Assembly: GCF_029906345.1 (NCBI RefSeq)
Contig: NZ_JARYGY010000005.1
Span: forward strand, 424,641 to 488,640
DNA: 64,000 nt
Source: Aquimarina mycalae
Lineage (GTDB): Bacteria; Bacteroidota; Bacteroidia; Flavobacteriales; Flavobacteriaceae
Direction: 5' to 3'
Numbering within the stretch: the first letter of the stretch is position 1; every line of letters begins with the position of its first letter. The notes below the pieces were generated by a model. It saw only the letters and a list, made by a program, of their open reading frames with translations, was not told the origin of the DNA and ran no database searches. Positions 35,637 through 44,173 of the stretch are shown here, one piece after another. The position numbers were made by a program, and so were the translations under genes.

Positions 35637-38192
35637 ATGGATGATAATTTTTCACCTAGAGTCAAAGATGTAATTGCATACAGTAAAGAAGAAGCACTCA
35701 GGTTAGGGCATGATTTTATTGGAACAGAGCATCTAATGTTAGGACTTTTGCGTGATGGAAGTGGAAAAGCAATTAATATCCTTGATGCGTTAGATATAGA
35801 TTTAACAAATTTGAGAAGAAAAGTTGAAATTCTTAGCCCCGCAAATCCTAATGTGGCAGTAGCCTCAAATGAAAAAAAGAATTTACACTTAACAAGACAG
35901 GCAGAAAGAGCATTAAAGACTACTTTTTTGGAAGCAAAGTTGTTTCAAAGCTCTTCAATCAATACTGCACATTTGTTATTGTGTATTTTAAGAAATGAAA
36001 ACGATCCAACTACCAAACTATTAAATAAACTTAAGGTAGATTATGATAATGTTAAAGATCAATTTAAATTTATGATTGCTAACGAAGAAGAATATATAGA
36101 AAGCCCAAAGGCAGAATCATTTTCTGAAGATGATGACATGTCTGGAGATGCATCAAAAGAAAATCCTTTCAATTCGCCTACTGGAGGTGCTAAAGCTAAC
36201 AAAAAATCTAAAACTCCTGTATTAGATAATTTTGGTAGAGACCTAACTGCTATGGCAGAAGAAGGAAAGTTAGATCCTGTTGTAGGAAGAACTAAAGAAA
36301 TCGAACGAGTTTCGCAAATACTTAGTAGAAGAAAAAAGAACAACCCTCTTCTTATAGGAGAACCTGGTGTTGGTAAATCTGCTATTGCTGAAGGGCTGGC
36401 ACTTCGAATCGTTAAAAGAAAAGTATCTCGCATATTGTTTGATAAAAGAGTAGTTACACTGGATTTAGCCAGTTTAGTTGCTGGAACTAAATATCGAGGA
36501 CAGTTTGAGGAACGTATGAAAGCTGTCATGAACGAATTAGAAAAGAATGATGATATTATTCTTTTTATTGATGAAATTCATACAATAGTTGGAGCTGGTG
36601 GTGCCACTGGAAGCTTGGATGCTTCTAATATGTTTAAACCCGCACTTGCAAGAGGTGAAATACAATGTATTGGAGCTACTACTCTGGATGAGTACAGACA
36701 ATACATTGAAAAGGATGGCGCATTAGAAAGACGTTTTCAGAAAGTTATAGTTGAACCTACCAATATCGAAGAAACTATAGAAATCCTGAATAACATCAAA
36801 GAAAAATATGAAGAACATCATAATGTAAGTTATACAGATGAAGCTATTCAAGCCTGTGTAAAACTTACGAATAGATATATGACAGATCGTTTTTTACCAG
36901 ACAAAGCTATCGATGCTTTGGATGAAGCAGGATCCAGAGTACATATCACTAATATAGATGTTCCTAAAAAGATTTTAGATCTTGAAAAAAAACTAGAGGA
37001 AGTTAGAGAACTTAAGAATAGCGTCGTAAAAAAACAGAAGTATGAAGAAGCGGCCAAACTTAGAGATGATGAGAAAAATCTTGAAAAAGAATTAGGTCAA
37101 GCTCAGGAACAATGGGAAAAAGACTCTAAACTTCATAAAGAAACGGTTGATGAAGAAAATGTTGCTGATGTTGTATCTATGATGACAGGTATTCCTGTAA
37201 ATCGTATTGCACAAACAGAAAGCAATAAACTTGCGGAACTGCCAGAATTAATTAAAGGTAAAGTGATTGGGCAAGATGAAGCAGTATCTAAGGTAGTGAA
37301 AGCAATCCAAAGAAACCGTGCTGGATTAAAAGATCCTAATAAACCTATCGGGTCTTTTATATTTCTTGGACAAACTGGAGTTGGTAAAACCCAATTAGCC
37401 AAAGTACTAGCAAGAGAGCTCTTTGATAGCGAAGACACACTTATACGTATCGATATGAGTGAGTATATGGAAAAATTTGCGGTATCAAGACTTATAGGAG
37501 CTCCTCCTGGATATGTTGGTTACGAAGAAGGTGGTCAACTTACCGAAAAAGTAAGAAGAAAACCATATGCAGTAATCCTTTTGGATGAAATTGAAAAAGC
37601 GCATCCAGATGTCTTTAATATGATGCTTCAAGTTTTAGATGATGGTTATCTTACCGATAGTCTTGGTCGAAAAATTGATTTCAGAAATGCGATCATTATT
37701 ATGACATCCAATATTGGTGCACGTAAACTTAAAGATTTCGGACAAGGTGTTGGTTTTGGAACTAGTGCAAAAAAGACGCAATCCGATAGCTATGCTAAAG
37801 GAGTGATAGAAAATGCATTAAAAAAAGCATTTGCACCTGAATTCTTAAACAGAGTGGATGATGTCATCGTATTTAATGCGTTAGAACGTGAAGATATCCA
37901 TAAGATTATTGACATCGAATTAGATAAATTATATGGTAGAATCAGAGGTCTAGGATATGATTTAGCATTAAGTGAAAAGGCGAAAGATTATATCACTGAG
38001 AAAGGATTTGATAAACAATATGGAGCCAGACCACTTAAGAGAGCGATTCAGAAATACATTGAAGATGCTTTAGCAGAAGAAATTATAAGTGCTCAATTAC
38101 AAGAAGGCGATAGTATATTTATGGATTTAGATGATAACTCTAATGAATTGACTATAAATATTAAGAAAGCCGAAAAGTCGACTGAATCATAA
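35637..38192 (+). CDS. clpC: ATP-dependent Clp protease ATP-binding subunit ClpC
   Basis: An 851-residue Hsp100 protein. Two N-terminal Clp repeats (residues 5-150; [13 protein letters not shown]) are followed by an acidic linker. AAA domain 1 has Walker A GEPGVGKS at 241-248 and Walker [15 protein letters not shown]-like middle segment ([18 protein letters not shown] near 475) is the mark of ClpC as opposed to ClpA. AAA domain 2 has Walker [10 protein letters not shown], Walker [14 protein letters not shown] and the C-terminal [18 protein letters not shown]. It unfolds damaged or tagged proteins for ClpP. A promoter is visible upstream and a strong terminator downstream, so it is monocistronic. 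Confidence 0.94.
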   Translation: MDDNFSPRVKDVIAYSKEEALRLGHDFIGTEHLMLGLLRDGSGKAINILDALDIDLTNLRRKVEILSPANPNVAVASNEKKNLHLTRQAERALKTTFLEAKLFQSSSINTAHLLLCILRNENDPTTKLLNKLKVDYDNVKDQFKFMIANEEEYIESPKAESFSEDDDMSGDASKENPFNSPTGGAKANKKSKTPVLDNFGRDLTAMAEEGKLDPVVGRTKEIERVSQILSRRKKNNPLLIGEPGVGKSAIAEGLALRIVKRKVSRILFDKRVVTLDLASLVAGTKYRGQFEERMKAVMNELEKNDDIILFIDEIHTIVGAGGATGSLDASNMFKPALARGEIQCIGATTLDEYRQYIEKDGALERRFQKVIVEPTNIEETIEILNNIKEKYEEHHNVSYTDEAIQACVKLTNRYMTDRFLPDKAIDALDEAGSRVHITNIDVPKKILDLEKKLEEVRELKNSVVKKQKYEEAAKLRDDEKNLEKELGQAQEQWEKDSKLHKETVDEENVADVVSMMTGIPVNRIAQTESNKLAELPELIKGKVIGQDEAVSKVVKAIQRNRAGLKDPNKPIGSFIFLGQTGVGKTQLAKVLARELFDSEDTLIRIDMSEYMEKFAVSRLIGAPPGYVGYEEGGQLTEKVRRKPYAVILLDEIEKAHPDVFNMMLQVLDDGYLTDSLGRKIDFRNAIIIMTSNIGARKLKDFGQGVGFGTSAKKTQSDSYAKGVIENALKKAFAPEFLNRVDDVIVFNALEREDIHKIIDIELDKLYGRIRGLGYDLALSEKAKDYITEKGFDKQYGARPLKRAIQKYIEDALAEEIISAQLQEGDSIFMDLDDNSNELTINIKKAEKSTES

Positions 38193-38210
38193 TCAATATA
38201 GTTTACTGTA

Positions 38211-38245
38211 AAAAAAGCTTCTGTTTTTAACAGAAGCTTTTTTTT
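38211..38245 (+). terminator. Rho-independent terminator of clpC
   Basis: A 15-bp perfect stem (38211-38225 with 38229-38243), 3-base loop, with a run of eight T overlapping the end of the stem. Confidence 0.92.
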
Positions 38246-38470
38246 GTATCTAATTATAGCTAATTACTAATTATGTATAAGCATTTCTTTCACCCTTAAA
38301 TCCTTAGCATAATAGAATTCAAATAAAAGCTCTAAGCAGACTCTTTATCAAACCTTTAGTCAAAAAACAAAACTAGATACACTAAAGGGGAAAAAACCCT
38401 AAAGAACACCTAATACACACACCTTATATATGAATAAAAATATATATTTGCAAAACCTAAAAACCACCCA

Positions 38471-38848
38471 ATGATCAAATCTTATGTATTAGATTTTTGC
38501 CAAATAGAAATCCATAAGGACTATCTAAAGGTCATTATTAATGAAGGGGTTACAGTTTCTCCTAAACACAATGATGTACTACTGGATATAGTCGAGAAGC
38601 ATTTCAAAAATAAAGCATTCGTATATATCACTCATCGTCTTAACTCTTATTCTATAAACCCTACCATATATCTAGAAACTGCCAAAATCAAAAACTTGAT
38701 TGGGTTTGCAGTGGTTTCAAGCGATCCACAACAAAAATTACAGACTAAAGTTGAAAAGACATTTTTTAATAAAGAATTCAGGCAATTTGACACTATGGAG
38801 TCTGCTTTAACATGGAAGAAGAAGCTTCTAAAAAATGATATCGATTAA
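38471..38848 (+). CDS. SpoIIAA/STAS-like protein, tandem copy 1
   Basis: A 125-residue soluble alpha/beta protein. The order of strands and helices (YVLDFCQIEIHKDYLKVIIN, then a helix, FVYITHRLNSYSINP, then IGFAVVSSDPQQK and a final EKTFFNKEFRQFD with W in the last helix) fits the SpoIIAA-like/STAS fold common in Bacteroidota. No phosphorylatable Ser in the classical SpoIIAA place can be assigned with certainty. Two paralogues follow on the same strand. A -7 box TATATTTG at 38443-38450 precedes it by 20 bases. The function is unknown. Confidence 0.7.
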   Translation: MIKSYVLDFCQIEIHKDYLKVIINEGVTVSPKHNDVLLDIVEKHFKNKAFVYITHRLNSYSINPTIYLETAKIKNLIGFAVVSSDPQQKLQTKVEKTFFNKEFRQFDTMESALTWKKKLLKNDID

Positions 38849-38992
38849 TTTATAATGTTTTCAGAAAGAATAACCACTAAAACAAAGTGTAGTTTTACCG
38901 TATGCTTAGGGTTGGATTTTTGTAATTGGCAATTTTATCGTAACTTATTAAAAAAATTAACCATACTTAAATAGTAGTTTTGTACTTAATTT

Positions 38993-39361
38993 ATGACAAA
39001 ATACTATGATTTAGGTTTCGCTAAAGTTGAAGTTCAGGAAAATTATATTAAAAACACAATTGAAGAAGGTTTTTTAGTAATGCCTAAGCACAACAATCTT
39101 TTAATTGAATTTGTCACCAAATACTTCAGTGATATACCGTTTGTTTATATTTCTAATAGAGTTAATGTATATTATGTTGACCCAATGGTATACTACGAAG
39201 CAAGAAAAATTAATAACCTTATGGGTATTGCAGTAGTATCTAAAAACCCTAGACAAAAAAAATTAACTGAATTAGAGAGTAAATTTTTCACTAAAGAATT
39301 AGAATATTTCGCTAATATCAGAGACGCACTAGAATGGAAGAATAGAATACTTAAAAATTAA
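38993..39361 (+). CDS. SpoIIAA/STAS-like protein, tandem copy 2
   Basis: A 122-residue paralogue with the same plan: YDLGFAKVEVQENYIKNTIE, FVYISNRVNVYYVDP, MGIAVVSKNPRQKK and ESKFFTKELEYFAN. It is the most diverged of the three: the THR.NSYS segment of the other two becomes SNRVNVYY. It has its own -7 box TAGTTTTG at 38975-38982, only 10 bases before the ATG, and 144 bases of non-coding DNA before it, so it is probably not on one transcript with copy 1. Confidence 0.7.
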   Translation: MTKYYDLGFAKVEVQENYIKNTIEEGFLVMPKHNNLLIEFVTKYFSDIPFVYISNRVNVYYVDPMVYYEARKINNLMGIAVVSKNPRQKKLTELESKFFTKELEYFANIRDALEWKNRILKN

Positions 39362-39455
39362 ATTTGATTTTAACGAAAGTTATTTTCTCTTTTTATTTCT
39401 ATAAGATTATATTGCATCCATTAATATTTTTTTAACCAATCTATTTATATCCCCA

Positions 39456-39872
39456 ATGATTAGATTATACGAACTAGACTTTTGTAGATTAGAAATACAT
39501 AAGGATTATGTATTAGCAATTATGCATGAAGGCATTATTGTTTCTGTAGAAAACAATTCTATTCTAATTAAAATTGCAGAAAAACATTTTAAAAAAACTC
39601 CTTTTGTATACATTACACATCGAATCAACTCATATTCTGTTGATCCAATTGTATATATAAAAACTGCAAAAATCCCTAATCTTTTAGGCTTTGCTGTAGT
39701 ATCAAACGATCCAATACAAAAAACTCTAACTAAATATGAGAAATCTTTTTTTAACAAGGAGTTTCGAAGATTTGACGATATCAAATCTGCTTTAGCTTGG
39801 AAAAATGAAATGATAAAAAAACATCCTTCTGGAGCGATGTCTTTTCAAAAACAAAAAAAGAGAATCATCTGA
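39456..39872 (+). CDS. SpoIIAA/STAS-like protein, tandem copy 3
   Basis: A 138-residue paralogue, closer to copy 1 than to copy 2 (LYELDFCRLEIHKDYVLAIM; FVYITHRINSYSVDP; LGFAVVSNDPIQK; EKSFFNKEFRRFDD). It is longer at the C-terminus by about 15 residues (SGAMSFQKQKKRII), and the last codons and the TGA stop lie inside the terminator hairpin at 39852-39885. The extension may be a by-product of a lost earlier stop. It converges with the RNase Y gene. Confidence 0.7.
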   Translation: MIRLYELDFCRLEIHKDYVLAIMHEGIIVSVENNSILIKIAEKHFKKTPFVYITHRINSYSVDPIVYIKTAKIPNLLGFAVVSNDPIQKTLTKYEKSFFNKEFRRFDDIKSALAWKNEMIKKHPSGAMSFQKQKKRII

Positions 39873-39885
39873 TTCTCTTTTTTTG
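39852..39885. terminator. Bidirectional terminator overlapping a stop codon
   Basis: A perfect 16-bp inverted repeat (39852-39867 with 39870-39885) with a 2-base spacer, with A7 on one side and T7 on the other. It sits between copy 3 and the convergent RNase Y gene; the TGA of copy 3 (39870-39872) is in the descending arm. Confidence 0.9.
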
Positions 39886-39906
39886 TTTTTGAAATATTGT
39901 TTCTAA

Positions 39907-41472
39907 TTACTTAGCAATATTAACTGCTCTGGTTTCTCTAATCACAGTTATTTTAACCTGACCAGGATATGTCATATCAGTTTGTATTTTTTGAGAAATC
40001 TCAAAAGATAGGCTAGCCGCTCTTTCATCATTTACTTTCTCACTTTCCACAATGACACGTAATTCTCTACCAGCTTGGATCGCATATGCTTTCTTTACTC
40101 CACTAAAGCCAAAAGCAATGTCCTCTAAGTCTTTTAATCTTTGTATATACGAATCTAATACTTGTCTTCTTGCTCCTGGTCTTGCTCCACTAATAGCATC
40201 ACAAACCTGGACTATAGGTGAAATAAGAGCTGTCATTTCTACCTCATCATGATGCGCTCCAATTGCATTACACACATCTGGTTTTTCACCGTACTTTTCT
40301 GCCCATTGCATTCCAAGAATCGCATGAGGAACTTCGGTTTCCGTATCTGGTACTTTTCCAATATCATGCAATAATCCTGCTCTTTTAGCTAATTTAGGAT
40401 TAAGACCTAATTCTGCCGCCATAACTCCGCATAACTTAGCTACTTCTCTAGAGTGTTGCAATAGGTTTTGTCCATATGAAGAACGATACTTCATTCTACC
40501 AACAGTTTTTATTAACTCTGGATGCAACCCATGAATACCAAGATCAATTACTGTTCTTTTACCCACTTCAATAATCTCTTCATCAATCTGCTTTCTTGTT
40601 TTCTTCACAATCTCTTCAATACGGGCAGGATGAATTCTACCATCAGTCACCAGTTTATGCAATGATAAACGAGCTACTTCTCTACGCACAGAATCGAAAC
40701 AAGAAAGTATAATAGCTTCAGGAGTATCATCAACTATAATCTCAACTCCAGTAGCAGCTTCTATTGCTCTAATATTTCTACCTTCACGACCTATAATACG
40801 TCCCTTAACGTCATCACTTTCAATATTAAAAACAGAGACACAATTCTCTACAGCTTCTTCAGTTCCAATTCGCTGAATTGTATTAATAACAACTTTCTTA
40901 GCCTCTTGTTGTGCTGTTAATTTAGCTTCTTCAATCGTACTTTGAATCAAAGACATCGAATCAGTTTTCGCTTGTTCCTTTAAAGATTCTACGAGTTGTT
41001 CCTTAGCTTCTTCTGCAGATAACCCTGATATTACCTCCAATTGTTGTACCTGACTTTTATGAAGTTTTTTTAACTCACTTTGTTTCTTCTCAAGATACTC
41101 ATTTCTATGATTGTAGTCTTTGATTTTTTGCTCAAGATCTGCATTCAATTTCTTGCCTTTAGATAATTCATTAGAAACCTGAGATTCTTTATCTCTGGTT
41201 CTTTTCTCAGCTTCTGCCATCTTTTTATCTCGAGACAAAATCACTTTTTCGTGTTCTGATTTTAGTTCAATAAATTTTTCTTTAGCTTGGAGTATTTTAT
41301 CTTTCTTAATAGTCTCTCCTTCACTCTTAGCATCTCTAATAATACTTTGAGATGTTTTTTTAGCGCTTTTGACAATTTCTGAAGCTTTACTGCGCTCAAG
41401 AATTTTAGCGATAATAAAACCTATCACCAAACCCGCCACAGCCGCTATAATCAAAAATATAATGTTATCCAT
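39907..41472 (-). CDS. rny: Ribonuclease Y
   Basis: A 521-residue RNase Y. It has an N-terminal membrane helix ([20 protein letters not shown]), a long coiled coil (about residues 30-200), a KH domain ([19 protein letters not shown]) and an HD domain with the metal-binding pair in AGLLHDIGK and the later IGAHHDE. The family is a membrane-anchored endonuclease that begins mRNA decay. Length is standard. It lies on the same strand as zapA and 6S RNA but after the 6S RNA terminator. Confidence 0.95.
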   Translation of the reverse strand: MDNIIFLIIAAVAGLVIGFIIAKILERSKASEIVKSAKKTSQSIIRDAKSEGETIKKDKILQAKEKFIELKSEHEKVILSRDKKMAEAEKRTRDKESQVSNELSKGKKLNADLEQKIKDYNHRNEYLEKKQSELKKLHKSQVQQLEVISGLSAEEAKEQLVESLKEQAKTDSMSLIQSTIEEAKLTAQQEAKKVVINTIQRIGTEEAVENCVSVFNIESDDVKGRIIGREGRNIRAIEAATGVEIIVDDTPEAIILSCFDSVRREVARLSLHKLVTDGRIHPARIEEIVKKTRKQIDEEIIEVGKRTVIDLGIHGLHPELIKTVGRMKYRSSYGQNLLQHSREVAKLCGVMAAELGLNPKLAKRAGLLHDIGKVPDTETEVPHAILGMQWAEKYGEKPDVCNAIGAHHDEVEMTALISPIVQVCDAISGARPGARRQVLDSYIQRLKDLEDIAFGFSGVKKAYAIQAGRELRVIVESEKVNDERAASLSFEISQKIQTDMTYPGQVKITVIRETRAVNIAK

Positions 41473-41502
41473 AATCCTAGTTAGTGTTTATATATAAAAA
41501 AA

Positions 41503-41675
41503 GCCTGCACTAGTTGGGTTTTGTATAAACTCTGTAAAAACAGGTTTAGGGCTAACAAGTTGCTCAAAAATCCGTGAAACTGAAATACATCAGCACGGCA
41601 CGCTTTTACAACTTAAACTCACCCTTTTGAAATAATTCTTGTTGAGTTTATCAAAAAATAATAACTAGTGCAGGC
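41503..41675 (-). ncRNA. ssrS: 6S RNA, Flavobacteria type
   Basis: A 173-base stretch closed by a perfect 13-bp stem (41503-41515 with 41663-41675), followed on the reverse strand by a run of T (plus 41496-41502) that would end transcription. The long, partly paired interior with a loop and the position directly downstream of zapA, as in E. coli zapA-ssrS, are the reasons for calling 6S RNA. 6S RNA binds the housekeeping RNA polymerase by imitating an open promoter. The strand follows from the T tail and from zapA. Ends are placed by the stem and could shift by a few bases. Confidence 0.82.
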
Positions 41676-41702
41676 AGTAACCTTATTTATTTTAATGAAC
41701 GT

Positions 41703-41993
41703 TTATGATAGATGATCTTGCAACAAATTATTCAGGATATTTAATCTATCCATAACATTTATTTCATCACTATCTTTATCTATAACCTTTTGTTCTACTT
41801 GTGCTGCAAACTGTAAAGCACACATTGCTAATACATCTTGCTTATCTCTCACTGCATAACTTTGCTCAAATTGCTTAATCATGGCCTCAATTTTCTTAGC
41901 TGCTTTACGTAACCCTTCTTCCTGATCTGGATTAATAGTTAATGGATATACACGATCCGCAACTGATAGTTTGATTTTTAATTTATCCGCCAT
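41703..41993 (-). CDS. zapA: Cell division protein ZapA
   Basis: A 96-residue ZapA. It has the short strand region (KIKLSVADRVYPLTINPDQE) followed by helices (EEGLRKAAKKIEAMIKQFEQ) and the coiled coil with VLAMCALQFAAQVEQK. ZapA binds FtsZ polymers and stabilises the Z ring. It lies 8 bases after the coiled-coil gene at 42002-42292 and 27 bases before 6S RNA; all three probably share the promoter at 42320-42350. Confidence 0.9.
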   Translation of the reverse strand: MADKLKIKLSVADRVYPLTINPDQEEGLRKAAKKIEAMIKQFEQSYAVRDKQDVLAMCALQFAAQVEQKVIDKDSDEINVMDRLNILNNLLQDHLS

Positions 41994-42001
41994 ATTTTAA
42001 A

Positions 42002-42292
42002 CTACTCAGATAGTTGTGCAATACACACATCAATCTCCTTTATTAAGGCATTTATTTTGAGCTTGGTTTCCCTTTTGTATTCGTCACTGCCTAGCATTGC
42101 GCTTGCATTCTTGAGTGCACTGAATTTTTCTTCCCATTGCTTTAATTGATCTAACTGAAGCTCTGAATTAGACTCCAGGCTTTTTATTTTATCTTTAAGA
42201 TCGGTGTTTTGTTGTTTCAATAATTCATACTTATGAAGCAACTTACTTATCCTATTCTCAAGAGAATCAACAATTTCAATTAAATCACTCAT
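42002..42292 (-). CDS. Small coiled-coil protein, probable ZapA partner (ZapB-like)
   Basis: I take the ATG at 42292 (product MSDLIEIVDSLENRI..., 96 residues). The frame is open further upstream, but the promoter at 42320-42350 lies inside that part. The protein is almost entirely coiled coil (about residues 5-70, LLHKYELLKQQNTDLKDKIK) and ends in a short helix. It is 8 bases upstream of zapA. The layout resembles ZapB, which crosslinks ZapA at the division site, though sequence identity to ZapB cannot be judged by eye. Confidence 0.7.
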   Translation of the reverse strand: MSDLIEIVDSLENRISKLLHKYELLKQQNTDLKDKIKSLESNSELQLDQLKQWEEKFSALKNASAMLGSDEYKRETKLKINALIKEIDVCIAQLSE

Positions 42293-42319
42293 TATAATTT
42301 CACACAATACTTCGTTACA

Positions 42320-42350
42320 CAAAGTTAACATACCAATTGAAAAAACCCAA
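42320..42350 (-). promoter_or_regulatory. Promoter of the coiled-coil gene-zapA-6S RNA unit
   Basis: On the reverse strand TTG (plus 42348-42350) is followed after 20 bases by TAACTTTG (plus 42320-42327), an exact -7 box at the usual spacing. Transcription would begin near 42313, giving a leader of about 20 bases to the ATG at 42292. Confidence 0.7.
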
Positions 42351-42473
42351 TAGTTTTTAAACTAATTTCGATGCGTATATTTCTAATGAATCAAGTGATT
42401 AATTTATAGCTCTTTAGTTTTTAAATTAAACATCACTTTAATTTTAAACACTAAATATTTACATTTACGATCT

Positions 42474-44162
42474 ATGCGAGTAATTACAATATTTTTATCC
42501 TTATTCTTTTTTATCGGATATAGTCAAAATAATCTTCCTAAAGATTATTTTATGAATCCTTTGGATATTCCTTTAGCCGTTTCAGGAACTTATGGAGAAC
42601 TACGGTCTAATCACTTTCATTCTGGGTTAGATCTAAAAACTGAAGGGCAAGAAGGTTTAAAAGTATATGCATCTGCATCTGGTGCAATAACGAGAATAAA
42701 AATTTCTCATTTTGGATATGGAAAAGCTATGTATATTACACATCCTAATGGATATACATCAGTATATGCGCATTTACAAAAATTTGCTCCAGAGATAGAA
42801 GCATACATTAAAAAAAGACAATATGCCAAAGAGTCCTATCAAATAGAATTATTCCCAAAAACAGGAGCTTTATCGGTAAAGAAAGGTGATGTCATCGCCT
42901 ATAGTGGAAATACTGGTGGAAGTGGTGGTCCGCATTTACATTTCGAAATAAGAGATGCAAAAGCCAGGCCGATGAATCCTATGAGTTTCGGTATAGATGT
43001 AAAGGATACTAAAAAACCAACTATTAATAGTGCTTGGATATATAGCTTGGATAATAACGCTCATGTAGACGGAAATCAACAACCCAATAAATTAAGATTA
43101 ATACCACAAGAAGATGGTAGTTATAAAGCAGCAAGTGTTACTGCATATGGTAAGTTAGGAATTGGAGTTTCTGTGATAGATCAACAAAATCTAGCTGCAA
43201 ATAAAAATGGAGTTTATGAAATCTCAACAGCGCTAAATGGTCAGAAAAACTTTGCTTTAAAAATGAATCGTTTTTCATTTTCTGAAACCCGTTATATTAA
43301 TAGGCTTATTGATTATTCTCATTATAAAAAGAACCGAAGTAGAGTAACTAAACTTTTTATAGAAAACAACAATCCTCTTTCTATATATGAAAATGTGGTA
43401 AATGATGGTGTTTTTGTCGTAGAAGACAGCTTATCTTATACAGTGAAGGTATTTGTAAAAGATTTTAAAGACAATACTACTATAATTAGTATTCCAATTG
43501 AAGGAAAACAAGTTTCTGAAATCGCAAAAAAAGAAATCTCAAAAACCCCATACCACGCACAATCAAATCAAAATTTTACATATAGCTCAGGAATTTTTGA
43601 TGTATACATTCCTAAAAACAGCTTATATGAAAATACATATTTAGATATCGAAGCGAATGGTGATACCATAAAAATTCATCAAGACGAGATCCCAATGCAC
43701 AAAAACATGACGATTGCATTTGATGTTTCTAACTATAGTGAAGCTGATAAGAAAAGATTATATATAGGGAGATTAGGATATAGGAATGATCATTATTATG
43801 TAAAAACTAATAAAAAAAATAATCGTTTTTCTGCAAGAACCAGAACCTTTGGCACATATTCTCTATTTACCGACACAGAAAAACCAACTATAGTCCCAAT
43901 TAATGTTTCTGATAAAAAATGGATGTCCAAGGCTAATTTTTTAAAAATTAAAATTAATGATGCTGATTCTGGTATTGCAAGTTACAGAGCAACTATTAAT
44001 GGAAAATACATTTTAATGGAATATGATTACAAAACTGGAATGCTCGTTTATGATTTTAATGACCAAGTAATTTCGGACACGGAAAATAAATTTAAACTTA
44101 TTGTGTTAGATAAAGTAGGAAATAATACTACATTTGAAACAATATTCTTTAGAAAACCGTAA
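42474..44162 (+). CDS. Exported M23 family metallopeptidase
   Basis: A 562-residue protein with a signal peptide ending FIGYSQNN. The LytM/M23 domain is at about residues 35-175, with metal ligands His49 and Asp53 (HSGLD), the later His101 in YAHLQ, and the HLH motif at 155-157. These peptidases cut peptidoglycan crosslinks; the ligand set is complete, so an active enzyme is expected. The other ~380 residues are beta-rich domains (for example DTEKPTIVPINVSDKKW) that may bind the cell wall or proteins. It lies 11 bases before the TonB-dependent receptor gene, suggesting a shared transcript. Confidence 0.9.
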   Translation: MRVITIFLSLFFFIGYSQNNLPKDYFMNPLDIPLAVSGTYGELRSNHFHSGLDLKTEGQEGLKVYASASGAITRIKISHFGYGKAMYITHPNGYTSVYAHLQKFAPEIEAYIKKRQYAKESYQIELFPKTGALSVKKGDVIAYSGNTGGSGGPHLHFEIRDAKARPMNPMSFGIDVKDTKKPTINSAWIYSLDNNAHVDGNQQPNKLRLIPQEDGSYKAASVTAYGKLGIGVSVIDQQNLAANKNGVYEISTALNGQKNFALKMNRFSFSETRYINRLIDYSHYKKNRSRVTKLFIENNNPLSIYENVVNDGVFVVEDSLSYTVKVFVKDFKDNTTIISIPIEGKQVSEIAKKEISKTPYHAQSNQNFTYSSGIFDVYIPKNSLYENTYLDIEANGDTIKIHQDEIPMHKNMTIAFDVSNYSEADKKRLYIGRLGYRNDHYYVKTNKKNNRFSARTRTFGTYSLFTDTEKPTIVPINVSDKKWMSKANFLKIKINDADSGIASYRATINGKYILMEYDYKTGMLVYDFNDQVISDTENKFKLIVLDKVGNNTTFETIFFRKP

Positions 44163-44173
44163 ATAGATATTCT

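Noticed and set aside
35637..38192. clpC at 35637 as a second T6SS ClpV
   Set aside because: It has two Clp N repeats and a UVR-like middle segment and is isolated from T6SS genes, so it is ClpC.
42293..42331. A longer N-terminus for the coiled-coil gene before zapA
   Set aside because: The -7 box at 42320-42327 falls in this part, so the first ATG downstream of the promoter is 42292.
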